Below, one piece after another: positions 54,174-62,391 of a DNA stretch of 64,000 nucleotides (positions within the stretch are counted from its first letter, which is position 1; each line of letters opens with the position of its first letter). Location of the stretch: positions 503,133 to 567,132 of the forward strand of contig NZ_KB913017.1 of assembly GCF_000383975.1 (NCBI RefSeq), read 5' to 3'. The position numbers and the translations under genes were made by a program. Below the pieces are notes generated by a model. The model did no database searches. It was not told the DNA's origin and was given only the letters and a program-made list of their open reading frames with translations. This stretch comes from Natronorubrum tibetense GA33 (GTDB lineage Archaea > Halobacteriota > Halobacteria > Halobacteriales > Natrialbaceae).

Positions 54174-54901
54174 GCCTCCTCGAAATCGACGGTGTGACGA
54201 AGCGCTTCGGTGGCCTCGTCGCCGTCGACGACGTTTCGTTCGACGTCAACCGCGGTGAGATCGTCGGCTTGATCGGACCGAACGGCTCTGGGAAATCGAC
54301 GGTGTTCAACTGTATCATGAGCATCTACAAGGTCACCGACGGTTCGATTCACTTCGACGAGAACGATATCACCGACCACCAAACCCACGAGGTCGTCAAC
54401 AGCGGGCTCTCTCGAGTCTCACAGGAGTCGAACCCGATCACGGCAATGTCCGTCGCCGGCAATATTCAGCTGTTTACGCTGCCGAACAGTCTATTCTCCC
54501 TTCGCGGCGGTGCCAGCGAAGCGGAGATCTACGAGTACGCGGCACGCGTCGACATCGAGGACAAACTACAGGAGATGCCGGACGAACTTCCACACGCGGA
54601 TATCCGTCGTCTCGAAATCGCCAAAGCGTTGGCGACCGAGCCCGATCTGTTGTTGCTCGACGAGCCGTTTGCCGGAATGAATCAGGCCGAAATCACCGAA
54701 CTCGCGGAGACGTTCCGAGCGTTCAGCGAAGCCGGGATTACGATGGTTATCGTCGATCACAACATGGGGGGTCTGATGGACCTCGTCGATCGGGCCGTCG
54801 TCCTCAACAACGGTGAAAAACTCATGGAAGGAACACCCGACGAGGTCACGAGTGACGAACGCGTTCAGAAAGCGTACCTCGGTACCGCGGAGGAGAGCTA
54901 G
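54170..54901 (+). CDS. LIV-type ABC ATPase (LivG-like, second operon)
   Basis: A 243-residue ATPase. Walker A GPNGSGKST is at 36-44, Walker B is LLLDEPFAGM and the H-loop VDHNMGG is intact. The signature reads LPHADIRR near residue 141: the Gly of the LivG variant LPYGD is Ala. GTG start at 54170 with GGAGGTG 7 bases upstream, inside the LivM-like gene. Confidence 0.87.
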   Translation: MSLLEIDGVTKRFGGLVAVDDVSFDVNRGEIVGLIGPNGSGKSTVFNCIMSIYKVTDGSIHFDENDITDHQTHEVVNSGLSRVSQESNPITAMSVAGNIQLFTLPNSLFSLRGGASEAEIYEYAARVDIEDKLQEMPDELPHADIRRLEIAKALATEPDLLLLDEPFAGMNQAEITELAETFRAFSEAGITMVIVDHNMGGLMDLVDRAVVLNNGEKLMEGTPDEVTSDERVQKAYLGTAEES

Positions 54902-55612
54902 ATGTCGTATCTCGAACTCGAAGACGTCCACGTCCGGTACGGCAAAGCACACGCGTTGAAAGGGATCTCGCTATCGGTCGAACGGGGCGAGATCTACGGC
55001 GTCATCGGTCCGAATGGCGCCGGGAAGACGACCATGTTGAACGCAATCGCCGGCTTCGTCGAGTACGAAGGCGACATTGGCTACGACGGGGTCGACCTCG
55101 CAACGGTAAGTCCACAGCAGATCGTCCAGAACGGCCTGGTCTACTGTACCGAGGATCGGGATCTGTTCCCGTTCTTTTCGGTCCACGATAACCTGTTGAT
55201 GGGAGCACAGTTCCGTGACGACCGCGACGCGGTCCAGGAGGACCTCGACATGGTCTACGACCTGTTCCCGCGGCTGGACGAACGCCGAACGCAGGAGGCC
55301 GAAACCATGAGCGGCGGCGAACAGCAGATGCTCGCCATCGGCCGAGCGCTGATGAGCGATCCCGATATGCTCATGCTCGACGAACCGACGATCGGACTCG
55401 CGCCCGTGATCATTCAGGACATCAGCGACGCCATCGAAACGTTACAAGAAGAGGGTCTGACGATTCTCCTGGCCGAGCAGAACTCGACGTTCGCGCTGCG
55501 CCACGCCGAGCGACTCTCGTTGATCGAAACCGGCGAGATCGAACTCGCGGGAACGTCCGAAGAGTTCCACGACAACGAGTACGTCCGAGAAGCTTACGTG
55601 GGCATCCACTAA
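54902..55612 (+). CDS. LIV-type ABC ATPase (LivF-like, second operon)
   Basis: A 236-residue ATPase with a canonical signature MSGGEQQM, Walker A GPNGAGKTT at 36-44 and Walker B MLMLDEPTIGL. The H-loop reads AEQNST, as usual in LivF. It abuts LivG (stop 54901, ATG 54902). It is the last gene of the operon; a T-rich hairpin follows at 55613. Confidence 0.88.
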   Translation: MSYLELEDVHVRYGKAHALKGISLSVERGEIYGVIGPNGAGKTTMLNAIAGFVEYEGDIGYDGVDLATVSPQQIVQNGLVYCTEDRDLFPFFSVHDNLLMGAQFRDDRDAVQEDLDMVYDLFPRLDERRTQEAETMSGGEQQMLAIGRALMSDPDMLMLDEPTIGLAPVIIQDISDAIETLQEEGLTILLAEQNSTFALRHAERLSLIETGEIELAGTSEEFHDNEYVREAYVGIH

Positions 55613-55635
55613 CGCCGCGCGATTATTTTTCGGCG
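55613..55635. terminator. T-rich hairpin between convergent genes
   Basis: CGCCG at 55613-55617 and CGGCG at 55631-55635 pair around a loop that includes TTATTTTT. It starts directly after the LivF stop codon and is a likely terminator for the second LIV operon; from the thioesterase side the corresponding A tract makes bidirectional use less certain. Confidence 0.45.
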
Positions 55636-55665
55636 GTACGGGCTCGACTGACTCGAGCGGTCGCG

Positions 55666-56136
55666 CTACGGATCGGCGCTCGCGAGACCACCCTGAAACG
55701 CCGCGACGGCCTCCCGGAAGGCATCGGGGACGGCGATCGGTTCCTCGGTCTCGAGGTCGACGGCGACCTGCGTGACGGTGCCGTCGGCGAGCGTTCGGTC
55801 GTCGGATTTTCGTCTCACGCGGTACTCGAACGTGATGCTTGCCGTGCCCATCTCGGCAACGCGCAGTTCGTTGACGAGCACGTCGCCGAACTCGGCCGCG
55901 TCGCGGTAGTTCAGTTCCGCGTTGACGACGTGGACCTGCCAGCCGTCAGCTTCCATCTCCTCGTAGCTGTAATCGATCTCTCGGAAGAACTGGGAGACGG
56001 TCTCGTCCTGAAAGGTGAAATACTCGCCGTAGAAGACGATCCCCTGCTGGTCGGTCTCGGCGAATCGGACGCGATTCTCGAAGACTGGCTGGAAGTCGGG
56101 CTCGCCGGCATCATCGGTATTGTCAACGGTATCCAT
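55666..56136 (-). CDS. Hot-dog acyl-CoA thioesterase (4HBT-like)
   Basis: A 156-residue hot-dog protein. RVRFAETDQQGIVFYGEYFTFQDE at about 23-46 has the D-x-x-G-I-V-F-Y core of the 4-hydroxybenzoyl-CoA thioesterase family, with the catalytic Asp (in ETD). It should hydrolyse an acyl-CoA. ATG 56134-56136 was chosen. With the acyl-CoA synthetase 9 kb away it may balance CoA esters, but that link is inference. Confidence 0.85.
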   Translation of the reverse strand: MDTVDNTDDAGEPDFQPVFENRVRFAETDQQGIVFYGEYFTFQDETVSQFFREIDYSYEEMEADGWQVHVVNAELNYRDAAEFGDVLVNELRVAEMGTASITFEYRVRRKSDDRTLADGTVTQVAVDLETEEPIAVPDAFREAVAAFQGGLASADP

Positions 56137-56193
56137 ACCACCTACCGTTGTCGCGACGAGCAAAATCGTACCGGACTCGGCAACCGGTCGCCG

Positions 56194-56985
56194 CTACAGG
56201 GACTCGAGCGTCTCGAGGTCGTCACCATCGTGTCCACAAATAACGGTCGCGTCGTGCCGTCGCTCGAGGGCTTTGACCGTCCGGAGGCTCTCGAGCCAGT
56301 GGCGTTTGCTCCAGAGTAACTGCCCACCCATCGGCTGTTCGTCGTGATAGTTCGCCCGCGTGTAGGCCTGGTCGCCGGCGAGGACGACGGTGCCGGTGTC
56401 CTCGAGTTCCAGTTGGACGCCGAGCAATCCGGGCGTGTGGCCCGGAAGGTGGACGAACTCGAGGTCCTCGACGAAGTACTCCCGGTTGCCGTGAACGATC
56501 TCCCAGTTCAGGTCGCGGTCGAAATCACCCGCCACATAGGCCCCGTCGCCCGCGTCGGTCTTGGCGCTGTAGTAGGCGAACTTCAGTTCTTCCTCATGGA
56601 CGTAGACCGGCGTGTCAGTCTCCTCGAACGCGTAGAGCCCGCCGGCGTGGTCGAGGTGGAGGTGCGTCTGGATCACGCAGTCGATATCGTCGAGGGCGTA
56701 GCCCGCGTCTGCGAGGTCGTCCTCGAGCGGCCGTAACCCCGTGTGTTCGAACGCAGCGTAGAGCTCCGGCGGCCAGTGGCCCGAGTCGGCTTCCGGATGC
56801 GAGCCGGTGTCCCAGAGGATCGTCGCCTCGGGGTGGTCGATAACAAGGTTGTAGACGGGACCATCGCCCATCACCGTCTCCGGATTCGGCTCGTCGGTCG
56901 TCCCCAGCGCGAATCCCTCGATGATGTTGTTGACGTCGGTGGTGATCGTGCCGCGCTCGATCGGCGTCACGGTCGCAGAAACCAT
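56194..56985 (-). CDS. Metallo-beta-lactamase-fold hydrolase (AHL lactonase-like)
   Basis: A 263-residue zinc hydrolase. QTHLHLDHAGG near residue 105-115 is the HxHxDH motif, and HLPGHTPG, LAGDQAYT and ICGHDGD supply the remaining ligands. Spacing and length (about 260) resemble AttM/AiiA-type N-acyl-homoserine-lactone lactonases. The ligand may be any lactone. ATG 56983-56985; same direction as the thioesterase gene 57 bases away, so they may be co-transcribed. Confidence 0.85.
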   Translation of the reverse strand: MVSATVTPIERGTITTDVNNIIEGFALGTTDEPNPETVMGDGPVYNLVIDHPEATILWDTGSHPEADSGHWPPELYAAFEHTGLRPLEDDLADAGYALDDIDCVIQTHLHLDHAGGLYAFEETDTPVYVHEEELKFAYYSAKTDAGDGAYVAGDFDRDLNWEIVHGNREYFVEDLEFVHLPGHTPGLLGVQLELEDTGTVVLAGDQAYTRANYHDEQPMGGQLLWSKRHWLESLRTVKALERRHDATVICGHDGDDLETLESL

Positions 56986-57110
56986 GGTTGACACTGTGGC
57001 CGGTCGAGCATAATTCCGGCGGCGAGAGTCCGCGCCCGAGCGTCGGCCTCGAGGATGCTTGCTGTGCATGCCTGCCGCAGGCCTACCCGACAGTTCGTCG
57101 TACCTATCGT

Positions 57111-57245
57111 ATGGTTCGCATTTCGACGATCGTGATCATCGCCGGTATCGTCCTCCTTCCCGTCCCGATTCCGCCGTTCGCGACTATCGCCGGACTCCTC
57201 CTGATCGCCGTGGGAGTGGCGCTCCGGCTGTTGACAGATCTGTAG
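57111..57245 (+). CDS. Small membrane protein, 44 residues
   Basis: A 44-residue protein that is nearly all hydrophobic (ISTIVIIAGIVLLPVPIPPFATIAGLLLIAVGVALRLL), with two membrane spans split by a Pro-rich turn. ATG at 57111. Not recognised. It lies between the MBL gene and the FAD oxidoreductase. Confidence 0.45.
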   Translation: MVRISTIVIIAGIVLLPVPIPPFATIAGLLLIAVGVALRLLTDL

Positions 57246-57379
57246 CCCGCAGTCGAAGCGGCCTTGCGTGACCAGCGAGCGCAGCGAATCGGCTGGGAGA
57301 CCATCGAGCGCCGCGACCGCCGAATCGGTTGCATGGGTAGGTCCACGGTTTTTATCTCTCTCGGCGTGACGGGGTCTGT

Positions 57380-58714
57380 ATGCAGACGACTCCACGGGTG
57401 CTCGTCGTCGGTGGTGGACTCGCGGGACTCGTCGCCGCACGCCACCTCGCCGGCGGCGGGACCGACGTGACGCTGCTCGAGCACCGCGAGACGGTCGGCG
57501 GCCGCGTCCGAACGCTCGAGCGGGACGGTTACCGATTCGATCGCGGCTTTCAGGTGCTCTTTCCCGCCTATCCCGCAGTGCGGCGGGAACTGGACCTCGA
57601 GGCCCTCGACCTTCGCCGATTCACCTCGGGTGCGACCATCGCGCGACCGGGCCGACGGTCGGTACTCGCGGATCCGCGCCAGCAGCCACGTACGATACCC
57701 GCGACGCTGTTCAATCGCGATATCACGATGGGCGACCGGCTTCGCGTCGCTCGCCTCTGGTGGGCGTTGCGGGGAACCGATCCGGATCGCGTCTTCGGCG
57801 ATACTCGCGAGGAAGACGTCTCGATCGAACGCTATCTGCGCGACCGCGGCTTCTCCGACGGCTTTATCGAGGAGTTCGTCGCGCCGTTCTATGGAGGGAT
57901 CACCCTCGATCGAACGCTCTCGACCTCGAGTCGAGTCTTCGAGTACACGTTTGCGACGCTCGCGGCGGGCGGTGCTGCAGTTCCAGCGGAGGGAATGGAA
58001 GCGATACCGACGCAGCTCGCCCAGCGCGTCCGGAATGTCGGCGGCGCGATCGAGACCGGTATCGCGGTCGAGTCGGTCTCGAGCGACGAGTCGACGGCGA
58101 CCGTCGAAACGGCCGACGGGGAGACCCACGACGCGGACGCCGTCGTCGTCGCCACCGATCCGCCGGCTGCACGAGAGTTGACCGGCCTCGAGTCGATTCC
58201 GACCGAGGCGCGAGGCTGTGTCACCCAGTACTACGCGCTGCCGGACGAGACGGGGCTCGAGACCGGAAAGCGGCTGCTGCTCAATGCGACCGAAGACGAG
58301 GGACCGAACCACGTCGTCCCGCACAGCGCAGTCGTTCCCGAGTACGCGCCCGACGATACGACGCTTGTCAGCGCGACGTACCTCGGATGCGAGGTCCAGC
58401 GGACCTCGAAGCGAAGCGACGCCAGCCGCGGAGCAGAGGCGAACGACGCGGAACTGGCCGAACGAACGCGACAGGCGCTCGAGTCGTGGTATCCGGAGCA
58501 GCGGTTCGACGGCCTCGAGACGCTGCACACCGATCGAATCCCGTTCGCCCAGTTCGACCAGCCGCCGGGGATCTACGACCGGTTGCCGGACGCTCGCGAT
58601 CCGGACGGCCCGGTCTACCTGGCGGGCGACTACACCCGCTGGTCGTCGATTCAGGGCGCAATGCGCAGCGGACAGGACGCAGCGCAGGCGGTGCTCGAGG
58701 ATCTCTCCCGGTAG
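57380..58714 (+). CDS. FAD-dependent amine-oxidase/phytoene-desaturase-like oxidoreductase
   Basis: A 444-residue flavoprotein. The dinucleotide-binding loop VVGGGLAGLVAARHLA is at 8-23, GGRVRTLERDGYRFDRGFQVLF is the second FAD motif, and GPVYLAGDYTRWSSIQGAMRSG near the C-terminus contacts FAD ribityl phosphate. The family covers amine oxidases, phytoene desaturases and protoporphyrinogen oxidases; without neighbours of a pathway the substrate is unknown. Confidence 0.85.
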   Translation: MQTTPRVLVVGGGLAGLVAARHLAGGGTDVTLLEHRETVGGRVRTLERDGYRFDRGFQVLFPAYPAVRRELDLEALDLRRFTSGATIARPGRRSVLADPRQQPRTIPATLFNRDITMGDRLRVARLWWALRGTDPDRVFGDTREEDVSIERYLRDRGFSDGFIEEFVAPFYGGITLDRTLSTSSRVFEYTFATLAAGGAAVPAEGMEAIPTQLAQRVRNVGGAIETGIAVESVSSDESTATVETADGETHDADAVVVATDPPAARELTGLESIPTEARGCVTQYYALPDETGLETGKRLLLNATEDEGPNHVVPHSAVVPEYAPDDTTLVSATYLGCEVQRTSKRSDASRGAEANDAELAERTRQALESWYPEQRFDGLETLHTDRIPFAQFDQPPGIYDRLPDARDPDGPVYLAGDYTRWSSIQGAMRSGQDAAQAVLEDLSR

Positions 58715-58803
58715 CCCGTCGTGTCCTCGAGCGATACCAGTGTCGCGAGGGTGCAGTCGATCAGGCACGGTTGCTATCCGTTTCCGGACGATACGCTCAC
58801 GCA

Positions 58804-58962
58804 ATGGCACGCAGCGGCACACAGCGACCCGAGGCGGTGGACCGACGGCTTGCCCGGCTGTTCGTCGCCGTGGTGAGCATCTCGCTCACGGTCGGCGCGC
58901 TGGCCGTTCTAGCGGCTCATCGATTCGGTGCCGCGTTGATCGAACGGCTCCGTCGGCGCTAA
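58804..58962 (+). CDS. Small single-TM protein, 52 residues
   Basis: A 52-residue protein with one hydrophobic span (ARLFVAVVSISLTVGALAVLAAHRFGAALI) between basic ends. ATG at 58804. Unrecognised. It ends 20 bases before the convergent phosphoesterase gene. Confidence 0.45.
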   Translation: MARSGTQRPEAVDRRLARLFVAVVSISLTVGALAVLAAHRFGAALIERLRRR

Positions 58963-58982
58963 TCAGTACTCAGCGGTCACAG

Positions 58983-59690
58983 TCACAGGAGCCGCCGACA
59001 CTCCCCCAGCGGCGGAAACCACAGCGGCTCCTCGCTCGAGTCGTCCCAGACTGCCGGGTGAAACTGGCCGGGGTCGGTGACCAGCGGCGACTGGAAGTCG
59101 CGGCCGTACATGCCGTTGACCGTGGCACCCGACGCTAGCCTCGTAAACGCCGGGCAGACGACCACGTCGGCTCCCTCGTAGACCCCCGGTCCGTAGAGGA
59201 AACACGGCAGTTTGCGCCCCTCGACGGAGAGTGCAGGGTGGTCGTGGCCGACGACGTACCGGTCGGCCTCAAGAGTGGGTGCCTCGTGACCGTGGCAGAC
59301 GACCGTCTCGTCGTCCCCGAGACGATACTCCGGGCTCGTTTCGCCGTCGAACGCGCCCTCGAGCTTCGTGTCGTGATTCCCGGGCGTGACGACGAGGGAC
59401 GCGCCAGCATCGTCGACGACCGTCTCGAGACGGGCCAGATCGCGTTCGACGCCGCGCGGGAGCCGGCTGAAGGAGTGGAGGAGATCGCCCGCGACGACGA
59501 CGGTTTTCGGCTCGGTGCGAGCGAGCAGTGACTCGAGTCGCTGGCGGACGTCGCTCCCGTCGTCGATAGGGGCATCGACGCTCGAATCGGCGGCTTTGCC
59601 GAGGTGAACGTCCGCAACGACGAGCGCGTCGGCTTCCGGGACGGCGAGTGCGCGCTCGACGGGCGAGACGGGGAGGTCGACGGTGGTCAC
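58983..59690 (-). CDS. Metallophosphoesterase (PdeM/COG1407-like)
   Basis: A 235-residue calcineurin-type phosphoesterase. Metal motifs are intact: DVHLGK near residue 26, GDLLHSF, GNHDTKL, CHGHEA and GHDHPAL. Length and order match the COG1407/PdeM group, which acts on DNA ends or nucleotides. It starts with GTG at 59688-59690, overlapping the archaeosortase stop by 4 bases (GTGA), so it is co-translated with artA. No helicase or ligase partner is nearby. Confidence 0.87.
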   Translation of the reverse strand: MTTVDLPVSPVERALAVPEADALVVADVHLGKAADSSVDAPIDDGSDVRQRLESLLARTEPKTVVVAGDLLHSFSRLPRGVERDLARLETVVDDAGASLVVTPGNHDTKLEGAFDGETSPEYRLGDDETVVCHGHEAPTLEADRYVVGHDHPALSVEGRKLPCFLYGPGVYEGADVVVCPAFTRLASGATVNGMYGRDFQSPLVTDPGQFHPAVWDDSSEEPLWFPPLGECRRLL

Positions 59691-60703
59691 TGCTGATCGG
59701 GACCGCCGTCGGCGCGAACCTCGTCCTTGCCGAGCGCCTCGAACAGGTCGTACTCGTTGCCGGTGAGGACGAAGAGGACGTCCTCGAGCGGTTCGAGGAT
59801 CTCGGGGAGGATCTTGACGAGGAGGTAGGTGATCCCGACGAGGGCGACGATCGACAGCGACTGGGCGATGTAGTTGTGGGCGACGAGGAAAGAGACGCGG
59901 CTCTCCTCGGCCCCCATGTAGGTGGTCATGAACGAGACGAGCCACTCCTGCTGGAACCAGCCCCACGGGGAGGCCAGCCCGATGAAGACGTTGCGCACGA
60001 GGTTGAGAAACCAGATGACGCCGATAGCCATCGCGAAGGCGATCGCCTTCCGCTTGAACGGCGCCTTCACGGCGGCGACGAGCCCGCCGAAGATGGCCAT
60101 ACTCCCGAGTCCGGTACAGGCGAGGATGATGTAGGTGGTCCGCCCGGTCACCGTCTCGTCGGAGTCGAAGTCGAACCGACTCTGGTAGCCGTTCGCGCCC
60201 TCGTTGATGCCGGGGCTGTGGCCGAGCAGTTCCATCCCGTAGTGGGTCTGGACCGCGGTCGTCTCGATCAGCCACGTGCGAACGACGGGAATCGTCTCCG
60301 CGGGGAGGTAGATGAGCCCCATGAACGCGACCGCTTTCGTCAGGAGGAACAGTGAGTCGCGGCCGTCCCAGAGGAGATAGCCCGTGTACGCACACAGCGG
60401 AAGCGCCGCGAGCGCCAGCACCGTCTGGAGGGGACTCTGGACGTCGTAGTAGTAGTACGGCACCATCGTCAGCCAGAAGACGCCGAAGGTGAGCCAGGCC
60501 CCCATCGCGAGGTGTCTGGCTGGCTCGGGGACGCCCTGCCATCGGAGGATCAAGGCCACGAGAAACGCCGCAATCGCGACCCACGCGAGCAGATCCGTCA
60601 ACCCCATCGAACCGACGACTGCCGGGGTCAGCGTCGCGCCTGCGGCCTCGAGACCGGCGACCGAGACGGCGTCGATCGCGGCTGAAGCGGGCGACATATT
60701 CAT
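59687..60703 (-). CDS. artA: Archaeosortase A
   Basis: A 338-residue integral membrane protease-transpeptidase with about eight hydrophobic segments. Catalytic residues are visible: C196 in LACTGLGSM, R237 in LVRNVF, and H276 in FLVAHNYIA. ArtA cleaves the C-terminal PGF-CTERM tail of S-layer and other surface proteins and couples them to lipid. ATG at 60701-60703; M33 is an alternative start. The gene overlaps the phosphoesterase by 4 bases. No PGF-CTERM substrate is in the window. Confidence 0.93.
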   Translation of the reverse strand: MNMSPASAAIDAVSVAGLEAAGATLTPAVVGSMGLTDLLAWVAIAAFLVALILRWQGVPEPARHLAMGAWLTFGVFWLTMVPYYYYDVQSPLQTVLALAALPLCAYTGYLLWDGRDSLFLLTKAVAFMGLIYLPAETIPVVRTWLIETTAVQTHYGMELLGHSPGINEGANGYQSRFDFDSDETVTGRTTYIILACTGLGSMAIFGGLVAAVKAPFKRKAIAFAMAIGVIWFLNLVRNVFIGLASPWGWFQQEWLVSFMTTYMGAEESRVSFLVAHNYIAQSLSIVALVGITYLLVKILPEILEPLEDVLFVLTGNEYDLFEALGKDEVRADGGPDQQ

Positions 60704-61089
60704 GGAAGACTGAAGGAGGGCGTCGTTATCAACCTGACGCCCTGTATCAGATCGTTCGGACGGGAGTCCAGTAGCCGCTGACCGTCATTTCACACCCGGT
60801 TGAACGACGGGTGCGTGGTTCGGAGCGGATGCGGTTCGGAGCGAACGAAGTGAGCGAGAACCACGACGCGAACGGGAAACGAATGTGACCCGTGAACTGA
60901 ACAGAACGAGCGAAAACCGCGAACTGTACGATCCGTGTGGAACTCGATTCGGTTGTTACCAATGGTTAGTAGTGCGTATTCAGAGTTGGGTGTGAAACTC
61001 GCGAAGCGTACAGCTGAAATACCGAACAAGTGAATTAGAGATAATTTCTGAATGAGCCGTCAGTTCAGGTATCTACCTCATGAGTCAGT
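60704..61089. other. AT-richer gene-free stretch after artA
   Basis: These 386 bases carry no supported gene. The left end would hold the artA promoter. The middle has haloarchaeal low-complexity runs such as GAGCGAACGAAGTGAGCGAG. The stretch from about 60900 to 61090 is clearly lower in GC than the surrounding genes. Open frames on both strands are Arg/Ser-rich shadows. Confidence 0.4.
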
Positions 61090-61347
61090 TTACACGCCTT
61101 TCCCTTCGAGATAGGCGTCGATGCCACGGAACAGAATCTGACACCAGAACCGCGTCGCGATAATCACGACAAACGCTACTACGAAACCGCTGCTAAACGG
61201 TCCGAGCAGGTCCCTTGCAAAGAGTGCTCCATAAAACGCAAACACGAATATAAGCACGCTTCGCGTAAACACCCAATTTACGACTTTTTCTCTTGATTGT
61301 GTCGGCTCCAGATTAAATGCGTTCATCTCGTTCACATAACTCTTCAA
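61090..61347 (-). CDS. Small membrane protein, AT-rich gene
   Basis: An 85-residue protein with two hydrophobic spans (VFTRSVLIFVFAFYGALFARDLL and GFVVAFVVIIATRFWCQILF). Its codons use A and T more than its neighbours, suggesting a different origin. ATG at 61345-61347. Not recognised. Confidence 0.55.
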   Translation of the reverse strand: MKSYVNEMNAFNLEPTQSREKVVNWVFTRSVLIFVFAFYGALFARDLLGPFSSGFVVAFVVIIATRFWCQILFRGIDAYLEGKGV

Positions 61348-61502
61348 TACATATTTACGTTATTGGATTATTCATCGCGACTATTTCAGAGATTGTCTCG
61401 TTGAAATGCATCTTCTACGCAACAGCGCTACATTCGAATCTATAAGTACCGAACACCTCCGATCCAGTTTCAGACGTGAGCTTGAGTAAAGGAACCGTGC
61501 TA

Positions 61503-61859
61503 CTATCTACTGTTGCTATAGACGGCACCGGCGTCGATCGCCGTCCGCGCGTAGAGGTCGATCGTCGAGAGCGCGATGATCGTCAGCGGAAACGCCACGT
61601 CGGCGAAGCTGATCGCCTCGAGTCGGAGGGCGGTCACGACGATCGGTTCGGTGAGCGTTCCGGCGACGAGGAGCGTACCGGGGCTGAGAAACACGAGCGC
61701 GAGCCCGCACAGCGCGGCCCAGCTGCACCCGCGTTTCCACTGTCCGTTGTAGAGGTGGCCGGTGCCCGGGAAGCAGACGGCCAGGAGGTACGCCGGCCAC
61801 GCTCGCGCGCGGTGGCCGAGTCGCCGCGGCAGGCGTACCGTCACCTGTGGAAGCGTCAT
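61503..61859 (-). CDS. Membrane protein, 118 residues
   Basis: A membrane protein with about three hydrophobic spans: AYLLAVCFPGTGHLYNG, AALCGLALVFLSPGTLLVAG and FADVAFPLTIIALSTIDLY. The first resembles the PGxGHLYxGxxxxG loop seen in short TM2-like or DUF6677-like proteins. Start M at 61857-61859 was preferred to one six codons earlier. Function unknown. Confidence 0.65.
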   Translation of the reverse strand: MTLPQVTVRLPRRLGHRARAWPAYLLAVCFPGTGHLYNGQWKRGCSWAALCGLALVFLSPGTLLVAGTLTEPIVVTALRLEAISFADVAFPLTIIALSTIDLYARTAIDAGAVYSNSR

Positions 61860-62115
61860 CGGTGTCGCCTCCCGCAAGCCGTGGCTCGGTGTGCGACGAG
61901 GACCGGTTCGACTGTTCGTGGTGTATCCATACTAGCCGGCTCCACACTCTCCCTGAAAAACGTCAGTCAGACGGCTGTGCGACACGACGCTGTCGCCAGC
62001 CCCTGGCAGGTTCCACAACCTCTCGCCGACGAACGGTGCGGCGTTTCACTAGCCGCATATAATAGTTCACAAGATTCACCACCTCGCTTTTATAATCCGG
62101 ACACAGAACACGTTC

Positions 62116-62316
62116 ATGGACGACCAGTACGCCGGACCGCCTCGTCCATCGAGCCACCACCGGGTCGACGAGCCGACCGCGTGTTGTACCTGCGGATCCG
62201 AGATCGGACCGGACGAACGCCGCCTGACGTGGCGGGTCCGCGACGGCGACGACCGTTTTCGGTACCACTACTGCAGCGAGGACTGTCTCCCGACCCCCGA
62301 TATCGAACTGGGATAG
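62116..62316 (+). CDS. Small zinc-finger protein (DUF7576-like)
   Basis: A 66-residue protein with CCTCGSEIGPDERR and a second site HYCSEDCL that can hold one zinc. Matches a haloarchaeal family of short zinc-finger proteins. The start is at ATG 62116. Function unknown, perhaps RNA or protein binding. Confidence 0.65.
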   Translation: MDDQYAGPPRPSSHHRVDEPTACCTCGSEIGPDERRLTWRVRDGDDRFRYHYCSEDCLPTPDIELG

Positions 62317-62391
62317 CTCGAGGGCGGACCGGTCCCCGGCCAGGCCACAACCATATCAATTAAATCCTGTTACCACTTCATCCCGGCCAGT

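Noticed and set aside
60839-60860. GAGCGAACGAAGTGAGCGAG run as a repeat or origin
   Set aside because: This kind of low-complexity string is common in haloarchaeal DNA and occurs alone here, without partner repeats or an Orc1/Cdc6 gene.
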